A stretch of DNA of 64,000 nt from CAVZAB01 sp963773155 (GCA_963773155.1 CAVZAB010000006.1:62001-126000), one strand, 5' to 3'; positions 29,205 to 37,768 are shown, counted from the first letter of the stretch. Notes: a model not told the origin generated them from the letters alone. Translations and numbers: made by a program.

Positions 29205-29219
29205 GAACAAACAAAGAAC
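29205..29219. promoter_or_regulatory. LexA-type SOS box GAAC-N7-GAAC
   Basis: GAACAAACAAAGAAC is a perfect match to the alphaproteobacterial LexA operator (GTTC-N7-GTTC on the other strand). A possible -35 (TTGCCA, 29193-29198) overlaps upstream. The only downstream rightward gene is ssb, 420 bases on; leftward lies the end of dctA, which points the other way. Confidence 0.65.
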
Positions 29220-29560
29220 AAAATCCATAGCTTTGCTGAATGCAGGCGGGCGGCGAGGGATCCACAGGGCGATGACAGGGCGCCAGTACCAGCAATCTGG
29301 CCCGGAAACGGGCCGGGAAGTGCGGTGGCCAGGCGAAACTTGGATGCGTCAAACTGTGGACAAGTCGGCGACCGACGACATAGGCGAAGCGACAGCGCCC
29401 TGCCGACGCTAAGGTCCAAGCCTTGCGTTTGGGGGTCGTCTCGCGTCCGGTGTCGGCGGGCAGCGCGGGATCTTTTCGAGGCGGGCAAGGGTGGGGATGA
29501 CACAGCGACGGGCAGAACCGACTTGTTGCGTCGTCGCGGAGCCCGGGCTGGATCAAATCA

Positions 29561-29626
29561 GCAAGTATTGGCAGGTATTGGCAAGTATTGGCAAGTATTG
29601 AAATGAGACAAGTATTGAAATGAGAC
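29561..29626. repeat. Tandem short repeats immediately upstream of ssb
   Basis: Four head-to-tail copies of the decamer GCAAGTATTG occupy 29561-29600, the second with one change (GCAGGTATTG). They merge into two exact copies of the 17-mer AAGTATTGAAATGAGAC at 29593-29609 and 29610-29626. The array ends 12 bases before the ssb start, next to its ribosome site AAGGA. Copy-number changes could alter expression; a ten-base period also fits a phased binding array. Confidence 0.8.
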
Positions 29627-29638
29627 AAGGAAACTCAC

Positions 29639-30142
29639 ATGTCGGGTAGCGTCAACAAGGTGATATTGATCGGCAATCTCGGCCGCGACCCCGAAGTTCG
29701 TCGCCTGAACTCCGGCGATCCCGTCGTTAATTTCTCGCTGGCGACAACCAAATCCTGGCGCGACAAAGCGTCGGGCGAGCGCAAGGACCGTACGGAATGG
29801 CATAACGTCGTGATTTTCAACGAGAATCTCGGTCGAATTGCGGAGCAATATCTGAAAAAGGGGTCCAAGGTCTATCTTGAGGGCCAATTGCAGACCCGCG
29901 AGTTCACCGACAAGGACGGCAATCAGCGTAAGACCACGGAAGTTGTATTGCAACGGTTCCGGGGCGAATTGACGCTACTCGACAGCCGTGGCCGGGGCGC
30001 CGAGGCGGCCGATGAATCGGCAACTGGCGAGGCGGCAAGTTTCGGGCGTGCTTCGCCGATGGAACGGCGACCGGCTAATGCTGGTGCGAGCCGTCAGGCG
30101 CAACCGGCCGCCCATGTCATCGACGACGACATTCCGTTTTGA
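29639..30142 (+). CDS. ssb: Single-stranded DNA-binding protein
   Basis: Protects single-stranded DNA in replication, recombination and repair. The 167 residues start MSGSVNKVILIGNLGRDPEV, the usual SSB OB-fold opening. Residues to about 110 form the fold (including TEWHNVVIFNENLGRIAEQY), then a flexible linker leads to the acidic tip DDDIPF that recruits partner proteins. ATG 29639 is preceded by CAAGGAAACTCAC. Both flanks carry short tandem duplications, and a LexA-type box lies 420 bases upstream, so SOS control is possible but unproven. Confidence 0.96.
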   Translation: MSGSVNKVILIGNLGRDPEVRRLNSGDPVVNFSLATTKSWRDKASGERKDRTEWHNVVIFNENLGRIAEQYLKKGSKVYLEGQLQTREFTDKDGNQRKTTEVVLQRFRGELTLLDSRGRGAEAADESATGEAASFGRASPMERRPANAGASRQAQPAAHVIDDDIPF

Positions 30143-30170
30143 GCCGACGCCTACCGTTTTGAGCCGACGC
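30134..30170. repeat. 20-base-period duplication across the ssb stop codon
   Basis: CCGTTTTGAGCCGACGC occurs at 30134-30150 and again at 30154-30170. The first copy contains the last two codons and TGA stop of ssb; the second is a downstream duplicate, so it is non-coding. Perfect identity suggests a recent slippage event. Confidence 0.8.
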
Positions 30171-30180
30171 TTGGCGCAAT

Positions 30181-30807
30181 TCATCGGCGGATCGCCAGGA
30201 CCCCGTCGATTACAAACTGGACGGCGAGCGCGGCCAGTATCACGCCGAGCAACCGTGTTAGAACTATATTGCCGGTGACGCCGATCAACTTAGCAAAAGC
30301 GTCGCCGACCAGGAAAAGTACGAAGCAGACCGCCATGATGATGGCAATGACGGCCAGTAAGGCCACGAGTTCAGCCAAGTTCTCGCCGGCCCGTCCCGCC
30401 ATCAGTATGACTGCAGTGATCGCACCGGGGCCGGCCATCAGCGGAATGGCCAGCGGAAAAGCCGCGATATTCTGAATGTGGTCCTGCAGCACCGCCGTTT
30501 CGGCGAGCGAGATTTTGCGCCTGGCGCGCAATTCAAAAATCATTTCAAAAGCAATCCAGAACAGCATCAAACCGCCGGCGATCCGGAAAGCCGGCAGCGA
30601 TATGCTCAAGGCATCGAGGACATTCTCGCCGATCAGACCGAAGGCCGCGAGTATGGCAAAGGCGATGACGACCGCCCGCAAGGCGACTTGCCGGCGGGCC
30701 GCCGATGGCATGCCGAGCGTCAGTCCGAGGAAGATCGGGACAAGGCCGGGCGGATCAACGGTAACGAGCAGCGTGACCAATGCCGACTTCAAAAAATCAG
30801 GCAACAT
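30181..30807 (-). CDS. MarC/UPF0056-family membrane protein
   Basis: Integral membrane protein of 208 residues and about six helices, of unknown transport function (the name MarC comes from its neighbourhood to the mar locus in Escherichia; it is not a proven drug exporter). Family segments are TLLVTVDPPGLVPIFLGLT, GLMLFWIAFEMIFE, and PLAIPLMAGPGAITAVILMAGRAG. ATG 30807 (MLPDFLKSALV) is preferred over an upstream start at 30855, which adds a non-hydrophobic 16 residues. It is convergent with ssb and divergent from gyrA. Confidence 0.88.
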   Translation of the reverse strand: MLPDFLKSALVTLLVTVDPPGLVPIFLGLTLGMPSAARRQVALRAVVIAFAILAAFGLIGENVLDALSISLPAFRIAGGLMLFWIAFEMIFELRARRKISLAETAVLQDHIQNIAAFPLAIPLMAGPGAITAVILMAGRAGENLAELVALLAVIAIIMAVCFVLFLVGDAFAKLIGVTGNIVLTRLLGVILAALAVQFVIDGVLAIRR

Positions 30808-30868
30808 GGCGCCCAGCCATTGACGTGCCCCCTGTCGCGGTGCGGCCGATCCCAAAACACCATATTGC

Positions 30869-30939
30869 GTCCAACCTCATCGCCAGCAAAGTCGATTCGT
30901 AACCCGCTGATAAATTGATGAAATTTATCTCGGTTGGAC
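30869..30939. promoter_or_regulatory. Nested inverted repeats in the marC-gyrA divergent region
   Basis: Outer arms GTCCAACC (30869-30876) and GGTTGGAC (30932-30939) enclose an inner dyad GATAAATT-GATGA-AATTTATC (30909-30929). All arms are perfect. The inner part is AT-rich in a GC-rich context and lies about 85 bases before the gyrA start, where a promoter or operator would be expected. Confidence 0.45.
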
Positions 30940-31014
30940 GGTCCGTAAGAGTGGCATCGGGCGCCGAAATCCGCTAAACAGGCGGCACAACGCAAGGCAG
31001 AGGATTCGCCGCTC

Positions 31015-33777
31015 TTGGCCGACAAGGACAAACGCATCGACGAACCCAAGGATCCGCCGGGTTCGGAAATCCGCCCGGTCTCGCTGACCGAGGAAATGCA
31101 GCGCTCCTATCTCGATTATGCGATGAGCGTCATCGTCTCGCGCGCCTTGCCCGACATTCGTGACGGCTTGAAGCCTGTGCATCGTCGGATCCTGTTCTCG
31201 ATGCACGAGAATAGCTACACGCCCGACCGGCCGTATCGCAAATCGGCCCGCATCATCGGCGATGTGATGGGTAAATATCACCCGCACGGCGATCAATCGA
31301 TCTACGATGCCCTCGTGCGCATGGCCCAATCTTTCTCGATGCGCCTGCCCTTGATCGACGGCCAGGGCAATTTTGGTTCGGTCGACGGCGATCCCCCGGC
31401 TGCCATGCGTTACACGGAATCCCGGCTGGCGCGGGCGGCCATGCCACTGCTGGCCGACATCGACCAGGATACCGTCGATTTTCACGCCAATTACGATGGC
31501 AACGAACGCGAACCTGAGGTCCTTCCCGCCCGTTTTCCCAACCTGCTCGTCAATGGTGCCGGCGGTATTGCGGTCGGTATGGCGACCAATATCCCGCCGC
31601 ATAATCTCGGTGAAATCATCGATGCCGTGGTCGCGGTGATCGATCGGCCGGACATGGCGGTCGATGACCTGATGGACCTTGTTCCCGGGCCGGACTTTCC
31701 GACCGGCGGCATTATCCTCGGCCGCGGCGGCATCCGCTCAGCCTATCATCTCGGCCGCGGTTCGATCATCATGCGGGCCAAGGTCGAAGTCGAGGAAATC
31801 CGCAAAGAACGCGAGGCCTTGATCGTCACCGAAATTCCCTTCCAGGTCAACAAGGCGACGTTGATCGAAAAGATCGCCGAACTGGTTCGCGAGAAGCGGG
31901 TCGAGGGCATCAGCGATCTGCGCGACGAATCCGATCGCGACGGCATGCGAATTGTCATCGAGATTAAGCGCGATGCGGTTGCCGATGTGGTCCTCAACCA
32001 ATTATGGCGCTTTACGCTGCTGCAGACATCGTTCGGCGCCAATATTGTCGCCCTGAACGGCGGCCGGCCGGAGGTGATGAACCTCAAGGACATGCTGCGC
32101 GCCTTTATCGATTTTCGCGAAGAGGTCGTTACCCGGCGCACCAAGTTTCTGTTGACCAAGGCGCGCGACCGCGCCCATGTCTTGGTTGGCTTGGCGATTG
32201 CGGTCGCCAATATCGATGAAGTGATCCGACTGATCCGCGCGGCCGCCGATGCCAATGCGGCGCGCGAAGCGCTGATGGGTCGCACCTGGCCGGCTCGCGA
32301 TATGGCGCCGTTGATCACCCTCATCGCCGACCCGCGGCACCAATTGCTGGATGATGGCACCTATCGCCTGTCGGAGACTCAAGCCCGGGCGATTCTCGAC
32401 CTGCGTCTGCAGCGGCTGACCGCGCTCGGGCGCGACGAAATCGCCGAGGAACTGAACAAGCTCGCCGGCGAAATCGCCGACTATCTCGCCATTTTGCGCT
32501 CGCGCCTGCGCGTTCTGACGATCATCAAGGCCGAGTTGAAAGAGATCCGCGACGCCTTCGCGACGCCTCGCCGCACCGCCATTCTCGATTATGCCTCCGA
32601 CATGGAGGACGAGGATCTGATCCAGCGCGAGGACATGGTCGTGACGGTCAGCCATGCCGGCTACATCAAGCGTGTTCCCCTGTCGACTTACCGGGCCCAG
32701 CGGCGCGGCGGCAAGGGACGCTCGGCGATGCAGACGCGCGAGGAGGATTTTGTTGCCCGGCTGTTTGTCGCCTCGACCCATCAGCCGGTCCTGTTCTTCT
32801 CCTCGCGCGGCCAGGTCTACAAGGAGAAGGTCTGGCGTCTGCCGTTGGCAGCGCCTCAGGCCCGCGGCAAGGCTCTCGTCAACATGTTGCCGCTCGAGCA
32901 GGGCGAGCGGATCACCACGATCATGCCGTTGCCGGAAGACGAGGCGGCCTGGGAATCCCTCGACGTCATGTTCGCGACCACCAGTGGAACGGTGCGTCGC
33001 AACAAATTGTCGGATTTTGCGCAAGTGAACCGCGCCGGCAAAATTGCCATGCGGCTCGATGAAGGCGAGGGCATCGTCGATGTGCTGATCTGTTCGGAGT
33101 CCGACGATGTCCTCTTGACCACCGCCAAAGGCCAATGCATCCGTTTTGCGGTGGCTGAAGTACGGGTATTCAAGGGCCGCGATTCTATGGGCGTGCGCGG
33201 GATAAATCTGGGTGCGGGCGATCATGTCATATCGCTGGCGATTCTGCGCCACGTCGAGGCCAGCGCCGACGAACGCGCCGCCTATCTGAAGATGCGCCGA
33301 GCGGTGGCCGGCGAGTTGCAGGTCGATGAGGGCGGCGAGAGCGAGGCCATTGACGGTGAGGGCGAGGAGGAGAATGACGACGTGGGCCAGGCCAACCTGT
33401 CGCAGGAACGCTATGGTGAGTTTGGCGCGGCTGAACAAATCATCCTGACATTGTCGGAAAACGGCTACGGCAAACGCACCTCCTCCTACGAGTACCGGGT
33501 GACCGGACGCGGCGGCAAGGGGATCGTCGCCATGGCAGTCAACCCGCGCAACGGCGCCCTGATCGCCTCCTTTCCAGCCGAGGACAGCGACGAAATCATG
33601 CTGGTTACGGATGGCGGCAAGCTGATCCGCTGTCCGGTCGAAGGAATCCGGATCGCCGGCCGGGCGACCCAGGGAGTGATCGTCTTCAATACGGCCGAGG
33701 GCGAGCATGTTGTCTCGGTCGAACGGCTGAGCGAGACCGAGGCCAGCGAGGACGACAGCGCCGATGAAGCCGAGTGA
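31015..33777 (+). CDS. gyrA: DNA gyrase subunit A
   Basis: Introduces negative supercoils with GyrB. At 920 residues it has the N-terminal breakage-reunion domain (SYLDYAMSVIVSRALPDIRDG, and the catalytic tyrosine in AAMRYTESRLAR), then the C-terminal beta-pinwheel with the GyrA box QRRGGKGR. An acidic insertion (around residues 770-800, SEAIDGEGEEENDDVGQ) splits the later pinwheel, and the tail is acidic. The gene starts at TTG 31015 with AGAGGA about ten bases upstream. The quinolone-resistance region shows HPHGDQSIYDALVRMAQ with Asp where most bacteria have Ser/Asp; resistance cannot be judged without alignment. Confidence 0.96.
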   Translation: MADKDKRIDEPKDPPGSEIRPVSLTEEMQRSYLDYAMSVIVSRALPDIRDGLKPVHRRILFSMHENSYTPDRPYRKSARIIGDVMGKYHPHGDQSIYDALVRMAQSFSMRLPLIDGQGNFGSVDGDPPAAMRYTESRLARAAMPLLADIDQDTVDFHANYDGNEREPEVLPARFPNLLVNGAGGIAVGMATNIPPHNLGEIIDAVVAVIDRPDMAVDDLMDLVPGPDFPTGGIILGRGGIRSAYHLGRGSIIMRAKVEVEEIRKEREALIVTEIPFQVNKATLIEKIAELVREKRVEGISDLRDESDRDGMRIVIEIKRDAVADVVLNQLWRFTLLQTSFGANIVALNGGRPEVMNLKDMLRAFIDFREEVVTRRTKFLLTKARDRAHVLVGLAIAVANIDEVIRLIRAAADANAAREALMGRTWPARDMAPLITLIADPRHQLLDDGTYRLSETQARAILDLRLQRLTALGRDEIAEELNKLAGEIADYLAILRSRLRVLTIIKAELKEIRDAFATPRRTAILDYASDMEDEDLIQREDMVVTVSHAGYIKRVPLSTYRAQRRGGKGRSAMQTREEDFVARLFVASTHQPVLFFSSRGQVYKEKVWRLPLAAPQARGKALVNMLPLEQGERITTIMPLPEDEAAWESLDVMFATTSGTVRRNKLSDFAQVNRAGKIAMRLDEGEGIVDVLICSESDDVLLTTAKGQCIRFAVAEVRVFKGRDSMGVRGINLGAGDHVISLAILRHVEASADERAAYLKMRRAVAGELQVDEGGESEAIDGEGEEENDDVGQANLSQERYGEFGAAEQIILTLSENGYGKRTSSYEYRVTGRGGKGIVAMAVNPRNGALIASFPAEDSDEIMLVTDGGKLIRCPVEGIRIAGRATQGVIVFNTAEGEHVVSVERLSETEASEDDSADEAE

Positions 33778-33829
33778 AAGGTTGCCTGGCGATCTTGCCG
33801 TGGCGACCCGGCACGGCTAAGCCTAAGAC

Positions 33830-34327
33830 ATGGCAGAGTGCATCGGCTTCTACAGCGGTTCTTTCGACCCGGTAACCAACGGTCATCTCGATGTCCTGAC
33901 CAGCGCGGCCGCCTTCTGCGATGCCGTCGTGGTCGGCATCGGCATCCATCCCGGCAAAAAGCCGCTGTTCAGCGTCGCAGAGCGCCAAAGCTTCTTGCTG
34001 CAATGCTTTGCCGCACCGCCGATCGCGTCCTGCGCTCTTAAAGTCGTCACTTTCGATTCGCTCGCGGTCGATGCGGCACGCGCGGTTGGCGCCCGGGTAA
34101 TCGTGCGCGGCCTGCGCGACAATGCGGATTTTGATTACGAGATCAGCATGGCCGGCATGAATGCGACGCTGGCGCCGGCCATCCATACGGTGTTTGTGCC
34201 GGCCTCGCCGAATGTGCGCCACATTAGTGCAACGTTGGTCCGGCAGATTGCCGGGCTCGGCGGCGACGTCTCGGCCTTCGTGCCATCCCATGTCGCCGCG
34301 GCCCTGGCCGCCAAATTCCCACGCTAG
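33830..34327 (+). CDS. coaD: Pantetheine-phosphate adenylyltransferase
   Basis: Penultimate step of coenzyme A synthesis: ATP plus 4'-phosphopantetheine gives dephospho-CoA. The 165 residues include the nucleotidyltransferase T/HxGH motif in GSFDPVTNGHLDVLTSA and the C-terminal SATLVRQIAGLGGDVSAFVP. ATG 33830 begins 52 bases after gyrA. A cyclophilin gene follows after 49 bases with its own strong ribosome site. Confidence 0.97.
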   Translation: MAECIGFYSGSFDPVTNGHLDVLTSAAAFCDAVVVGIGIHPGKKPLFSVAERQSFLLQCFAAPPIASCALKVVTFDSLAVDAARAVGARVIVRGLRDNADFDYEISMAGMNATLAPAIHTVFVPASPNVRHISATLVRQIAGLGGDVSAFVPSHVAAALAAKFPR

Positions 34328-34376
34328 AACCGCGACAACCCTAATCCCCAATACTTACGACCGGAAGGAGAGAAAG

Positions 34377-34931
34377 ATGCAATTGTCACGCCGCGCCTTG
34401 GTAATGGCCTGTGCCGCGAGCCTCGCAGGCGGGGCCGGCCTTGCCGAGACCATCGATCCGCAGAACACCCTCTATCTCGACACCAAGGACGGGCGGATAA
34501 CCATTAGGCTGCGGCCGGATCTCGCCCCTAAGCACGTCGCCCAGATCAAGACGCTTGCCAAGCGCGGCTTTTACGACGGCATCGTCTTCCACCGGGTAAT
34601 TGACGGATTCATGGCCCAGACTGGCGATCCGAAAGGCGACGGGACTGGCGGCTCCGATCTGCCGAATGTTCCGGCCGAATTTTCCGAGGTGCCCTTCCAG
34701 CGCGGTACGGTCGGCATGGCGCGGTCGCAGGACCCCAATTCCGCCAATTCGCAATTTTTTATCTGCTTTGCGCCGCAGCCGAGCCTGAACAAGAAATATA
34801 CTGTTTTCGGCGAAGTCGTCGCCGGCATGGATGTCGTCGACAAAATAAAAAAGGGGAGCGCCAGCGCCAACGGCCAGGTCATCGGCCCCGACAAGATCAT
34901 CAAAATGCGGTTGGCAGCCGATTCCAAATAG
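34377..34931 (+). CDS. Exported cyclophilin-type peptidyl-prolyl isomerase
   Basis: Catalyses cis-trans isomerisation of proline peptide bonds, probably in the periplasm: the N-terminus MQLSRRALVMACAASLAGGA is a signal peptide ending around AETIDP. Active-site segments are FHRVIDGFMAQTGDP, the SQFFICF strand and KYTVFGEVVAGMDVVDKI. Length is 184 residues. ATG 34377 follows GGAAGGAGAGAAAG; the frame is open upstream into coaD but is not used. It is close in sequence to the next gene, a cytoplasmic copy, suggesting an old tandem duplication. Confidence 0.93.
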   Translation: MQLSRRALVMACAASLAGGAGLAETIDPQNTLYLDTKDGRITIRLRPDLAPKHVAQIKTLAKRGFYDGIVFHRVIDGFMAQTGDPKGDGTGGSDLPNVPAEFSEVPFQRGTVGMARSQDPNSANSQFFICFAPQPSLNKKYTVFGEVVAGMDVVDKIKKGSASANGQVIGPDKIIKMRLAADSK

Positions 34932-35012
34932 CTCTTGCCGGGGCGGGACAGCTGGCATTTACGCCCGACCGGGCTTGGACTAAGGCAATTCGCTGACAGG
35001 AAAGGCAAAGAC

Positions 35013-35468
35013 ATGTCCGACAACCAGACAACATTGACACTTGAGACGACGCAGGGCCCAATCGTGATCCGCATGCGACCCGATCTTGCCCCCAACCACA
35101 TTGCCCACATCACCCGCCTGGTCGGCGAGAAATTCTACGACGGCATCGTCTTTCACCGAGTTATTGACGGGTTCATGGCCCAGACCGGCTGCCCGGAGGG
35201 GACCGGAACCGGCGGGTCGAAATACCCCGACCTAAAGGCGGAATTCAACGATACGCCGCATGTGCGCGGCACTTGTTCGATGGCCCGGGCGGCCAGTCCG
35301 GATTCGGCCAATTCGCAATTTTTCATCTGCTTTGCGCCGCAGCCGAGTCTCAACCGGAAATATACGGTCTGGGGCGAGGTCACCGCCGGCATGGCCAATG
35401 TCGACAAAATCAAGCGCGGCGAACCGGTGCGCGAACCCGATCGCATCATCAAGGCGACGGTGAGCTAG
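35013..35468 (+). CDS. ppiB: Cytoplasmic cyclophilin-type peptidyl-prolyl isomerase
   Basis: A 151-residue cyclophilin without a signal peptide (MSDNQTTLTLETTQGPIVIR). It shares FHRVIDGFMAQTG, SANSQFFICFAPQPSLN and KYTVWGEVTAGMANVDKI with its upstream neighbour, so the pair is a secreted/cytosolic duplicate. ATG 35013 has AGGAAAGGCAAAGAC upstream. queA begins 38 bases downstream; the cyclophilin pair is commonly next to queA-tgt in alphaproteobacteria. Confidence 0.93.
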   Translation: MSDNQTTLTLETTQGPIVIRMRPDLAPNHIAHITRLVGEKFYDGIVFHRVIDGFMAQTGCPEGTGTGGSKYPDLKAEFNDTPHVRGTCSMARAASPDSANSQFFICFAPQPSLNRKYTVWGEVTAGMANVDKIKRGEPVREPDRIIKATVS

Positions 35469-35506
35469 CCGGCGAGCCCGGGCCGTTCGGCCAAAGGCTG
35501 GCAGAC

Positions 35507-36595
35507 ATGCTCGTCGACCTGTTCGATTTTGATTTGCCCGAAAGCCGCATTGCCTTGCGGCCGGTCCATCCGCGCGATCAGGCAAGGCTCCTTGTCATTC
35601 GACCCGGCGAGGCGCTCCACGACCGGCGCGTCGCACAATTGCCGCAAGCATTGCGCCCCGGCGATGCGCTCGTTGTCAATGACACGCGCGTGATTCCGGC
35701 CAGATTGTTCGGTCGGCGGTGGCGGGAGGCGGCGTCGGCCCGGTTCGAGGCGACCCTGACCCGGCGCGAGGGCGATAATCTTTGGCGGGCGCTGGTTCGC
35801 CCAGCCAAACGACTGAAGCCTGGCGAGCGGGTTCGCTTCGGCCATCCGGCGGCGACGTCCGCCTGTCTGCTCGCCGGCCTCGACGCGCGTGTCGTCGACA
35901 TGATCGAGGGTCAAGCGCTGTTTGCCTTCGATCTTGGCGGTCCGGCGCTTGACGAGACGATCGAGGCGTTGGGCGAACTGCCGCTGCCGCCCTATATAGC
36001 GCGGCGGCGAGCGGTTGATGCTGCCGACCGGCAGGACTACCAGACTTTGTTTGCGCGCGAACCCGGTGCCGTGGCGGCGCCGACGGCTGGGCTGCATTTT
36101 ACGCCGGGTCTGCTCCAGGCTCTCGGAACGGCCGGCATTCACCTCCTGCCTGTGACCCTGCATGTCGGGGCAGGAACCTTCCTGCCGGTAAAAGCCGCCA
36201 ATACAAACGACCATCGCATGCAGCCGGAACGCGGCAGCATTGATTGTGAGACCGCCGATCGACTCAATCGATTGCGCGCAGAAGGCAGCAGGATTGTTGC
36301 GGTCGGCAGCACCTGTCTTCGATTACTGGAGAGTGCCGCCGATGGCCAAGGGCAATTGAGGGCTTTTGCCGGGGAGACCAGCATTTTCATAACGCCTGGC
36401 TATCGATTTCGGATTGTCGACGCCTTGATGACCAATTTTCATTTGCCGCGCTCGACGCTGATGATGCTGGTTGCCGCTTTTGCTGGCCTCGACACAATCC
36501 AGGCGGCCTACCGCCATGCCATCGACGCTGGCTATCGTTTCTACAGCTATGGCGATGCCTGTCTGATTTTTCGCGCCGATGGGAGCCAGCCGTGA
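35507..36595 (+). CDS. queA: S-adenosylmethionine:tRNA ribosyltransferase-isomerase
   Basis: Converts 7-aminomethyl-7-deazaguanine in tRNA to epoxyqueuosine using the ribosyl part of SAM. The 362 residues contain LVVNDTRVIPARLFG, AAPTAGLHFTPGLLQALG and FLPVKAANTNDHRMQPER, characteristic of QueA, ending with TNFHLPRSTLMMLVAAFAG and YRFYSYGDACLI. ATG 35507 begins the recognisable protein; the frame is open further upstream inside ppiB. Its stop overlaps the GTG start of tgt by four bases. Confidence 0.96.
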   Translation: MLVDLFDFDLPESRIALRPVHPRDQARLLVIRPGEALHDRRVAQLPQALRPGDALVVNDTRVIPARLFGRRWREAASARFEATLTRREGDNLWRALVRPAKRLKPGERVRFGHPAATSACLLAGLDARVVDMIEGQALFAFDLGGPALDETIEALGELPLPPYIARRRAVDAADRQDYQTLFAREPGAVAAPTAGLHFTPGLLQALGTAGIHLLPVTLHVGAGTFLPVKAANTNDHRMQPERGSIDCETADRLNRLRAEGSRIVAVGSTCLRLLESAADGQGQLRAFAGETSIFITPGYRFRIVDALMTNFHLPRSTLMMLVAAFAGLDTIQAAYRHAIDAGYRFYSYGDACLIFRADGSQP

Positions 36596-37720
36596 GCGGC
36601 TTTGGCCTTCGCCTGCACCATTTTGACGGCACTGCGCGTTGCGGCGAAATTCTGACAGCGCGCGGCGCCGTGCGAACACCGGCATTCATGCCGGTCGGCA
36701 CCGCCGCTACCGTCAAGGCCATGTATCCCGAACAGGTGCGCAGGCTCGGCGCCGACATCATTCTTGGCAATACCTACCATTTGATGCTGCGGCCGGGGGC
36801 CGAACGGATCGCCCGGCTCGGCGGTCTGCACCGGTTCATGAATTGGCCCGGCCCGATCCTCACCGACAGCGGTGGTTTTCAGGTCATGTCGCTCGCAAAA
36901 TTGCGCAAGATCGACGAAGAGGGCGTCACCTTCCGTTCGCACATCGACGGCAGCGCCCATGCGCTGACCCCCGAGCGATCCATGGCCATCCAGGGCCTGC
37001 TCGGCGCCGACATTCAGATGCAATTCGACGAATGCGTGCGGCTACCCTGCAGCGATGCCGAAGCCGAGCGCGCGATGCTGCTTTCGCTTCGCTGGGCCGA
37101 GCGCTCGCTCAAGGCCTTTGAACGCCGGCCGGGGCGATTGGTGCATGGAATTGTCCAAGGTGGCACAGTCGAAACCTTGCGCCGTGAAAGCGCCAAGGCG
37201 CTGGCAGCGATGGATTTCGACGGCTATTCGATTGGCGGGCTTGCGGTCGGCGAGCCACAGGCGGTGATGCTTGCCACCATTGCCATTGTCCTCGAACATT
37301 TGCCGACCGACCGACCGCGCTATCTCATGGGCGTGGGCGCACCCGACGATCTCCTCGAGTTCGGTGAGGCTCGGCATCGACATGCATGATTGCGTTATGC
37401 CGACCCGGGCCGGCCGGCACGGCCTGGCCTTTACCCGCTTTGGCCGGCTCAATCTTAGGAACGCCCGCTATAGCGATGATCCTCGACCGCTCGATTGCGA
37501 CGCCGATTGCCCGGCCGCCCGCGATTATTCGCGGGCTTATCTCCACCATCTCGTGAAGAGCGGCGAGATACTCGGCATGATGCTCCTGACCTGGGCAAAT
37601 CTTGCCTATTATCAGGCGCTGATGGCAGGGATGCGCGCGGCCATAGAAGAAAGAAGATTTACCGACTTTGCCGCGGCGACCAAGGCCGGCTGGCAGCGCG
37701 GCGACCCGCATGAGGGCTGA
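36592..37720 (+). CDS. tgt: Queuine/preQ1 tRNA-ribosyltransferase, frame broken near 37360; zinc ligands altered
   Basis: Exchanges guanine 34 for preQ1 in tRNAs with GUN anticodons. The catalytic core is intact: GNTYHLMLRPG, ILTDSGGFQVMSL, FDECVRLPCSD, GIVQGGTVETL, FDGYSIGGLAVGEP and, after the shift, GIDMHDCVMPTRAGRHG. GAGTTC at 37357-37362 causes the break; removing one T gives GAGTC and DLLESVRLGIDM. The zinc site is abnormal: the family C-x-C-x2-C just before RDYSRAYLHHL keeps only its middle Cys (codon 37508), the other two being Ala (37502, 37517), with a non-standard Cys at 37496; and the usual His of LLTWHNL is Ala (codon 37595). Restored length is about 375 residues. Confidence 0.9.
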
Positions 37721-37768
37721 CGCGCATCGGCCTGGCACAAGGCGGCCGGCCGCTGGCTGGCCGACATT

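Larger units (their letters stand above)
29158..29638. other. 481-base intergenic region between dctA and ssb
   Basis: No convincing protein gene: the open frames have shadow-like composition. It contains a perfect LexA-type box (29205-29219), a hairpin GGCCCG-GAAA-CGGGCC with a GNRA tetraloop (29299-29314), a DnaA-box-like TGTGGACAA (29355-29363), and tandem repeats next to ssb (29561-29626). It may hold a long ssb leader or a small RNA. No Rfam family was recognised by eye. Confidence 0.45.

Noticed and set aside
29355..29363. DnaA-box-like TGTGGACAA as part of an origin
   Set aside because: A single near-match without a cluster, AT-rich unwinding element or origin genes; not enough for an origin.
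29325..29606. 93-codon ORF in the dctA-ssb gap
   Set aside because: Arg/Gly/Ala-rich shadow composition, no ribosome site, and it runs into the tandem repeats; not supported as a gene.
29561..29626. Possible CRISPR-like array
   Set aside because: The units are directly tandem, 10 or 17 bases, without spacers, and no cas genes are present.
32002..33708. 568-codon open frame antisense to gyrA
   Set aside because: It lies wholly inside gyrA, has the composition of a high-GC shadow frame and shows no recognisable domain.
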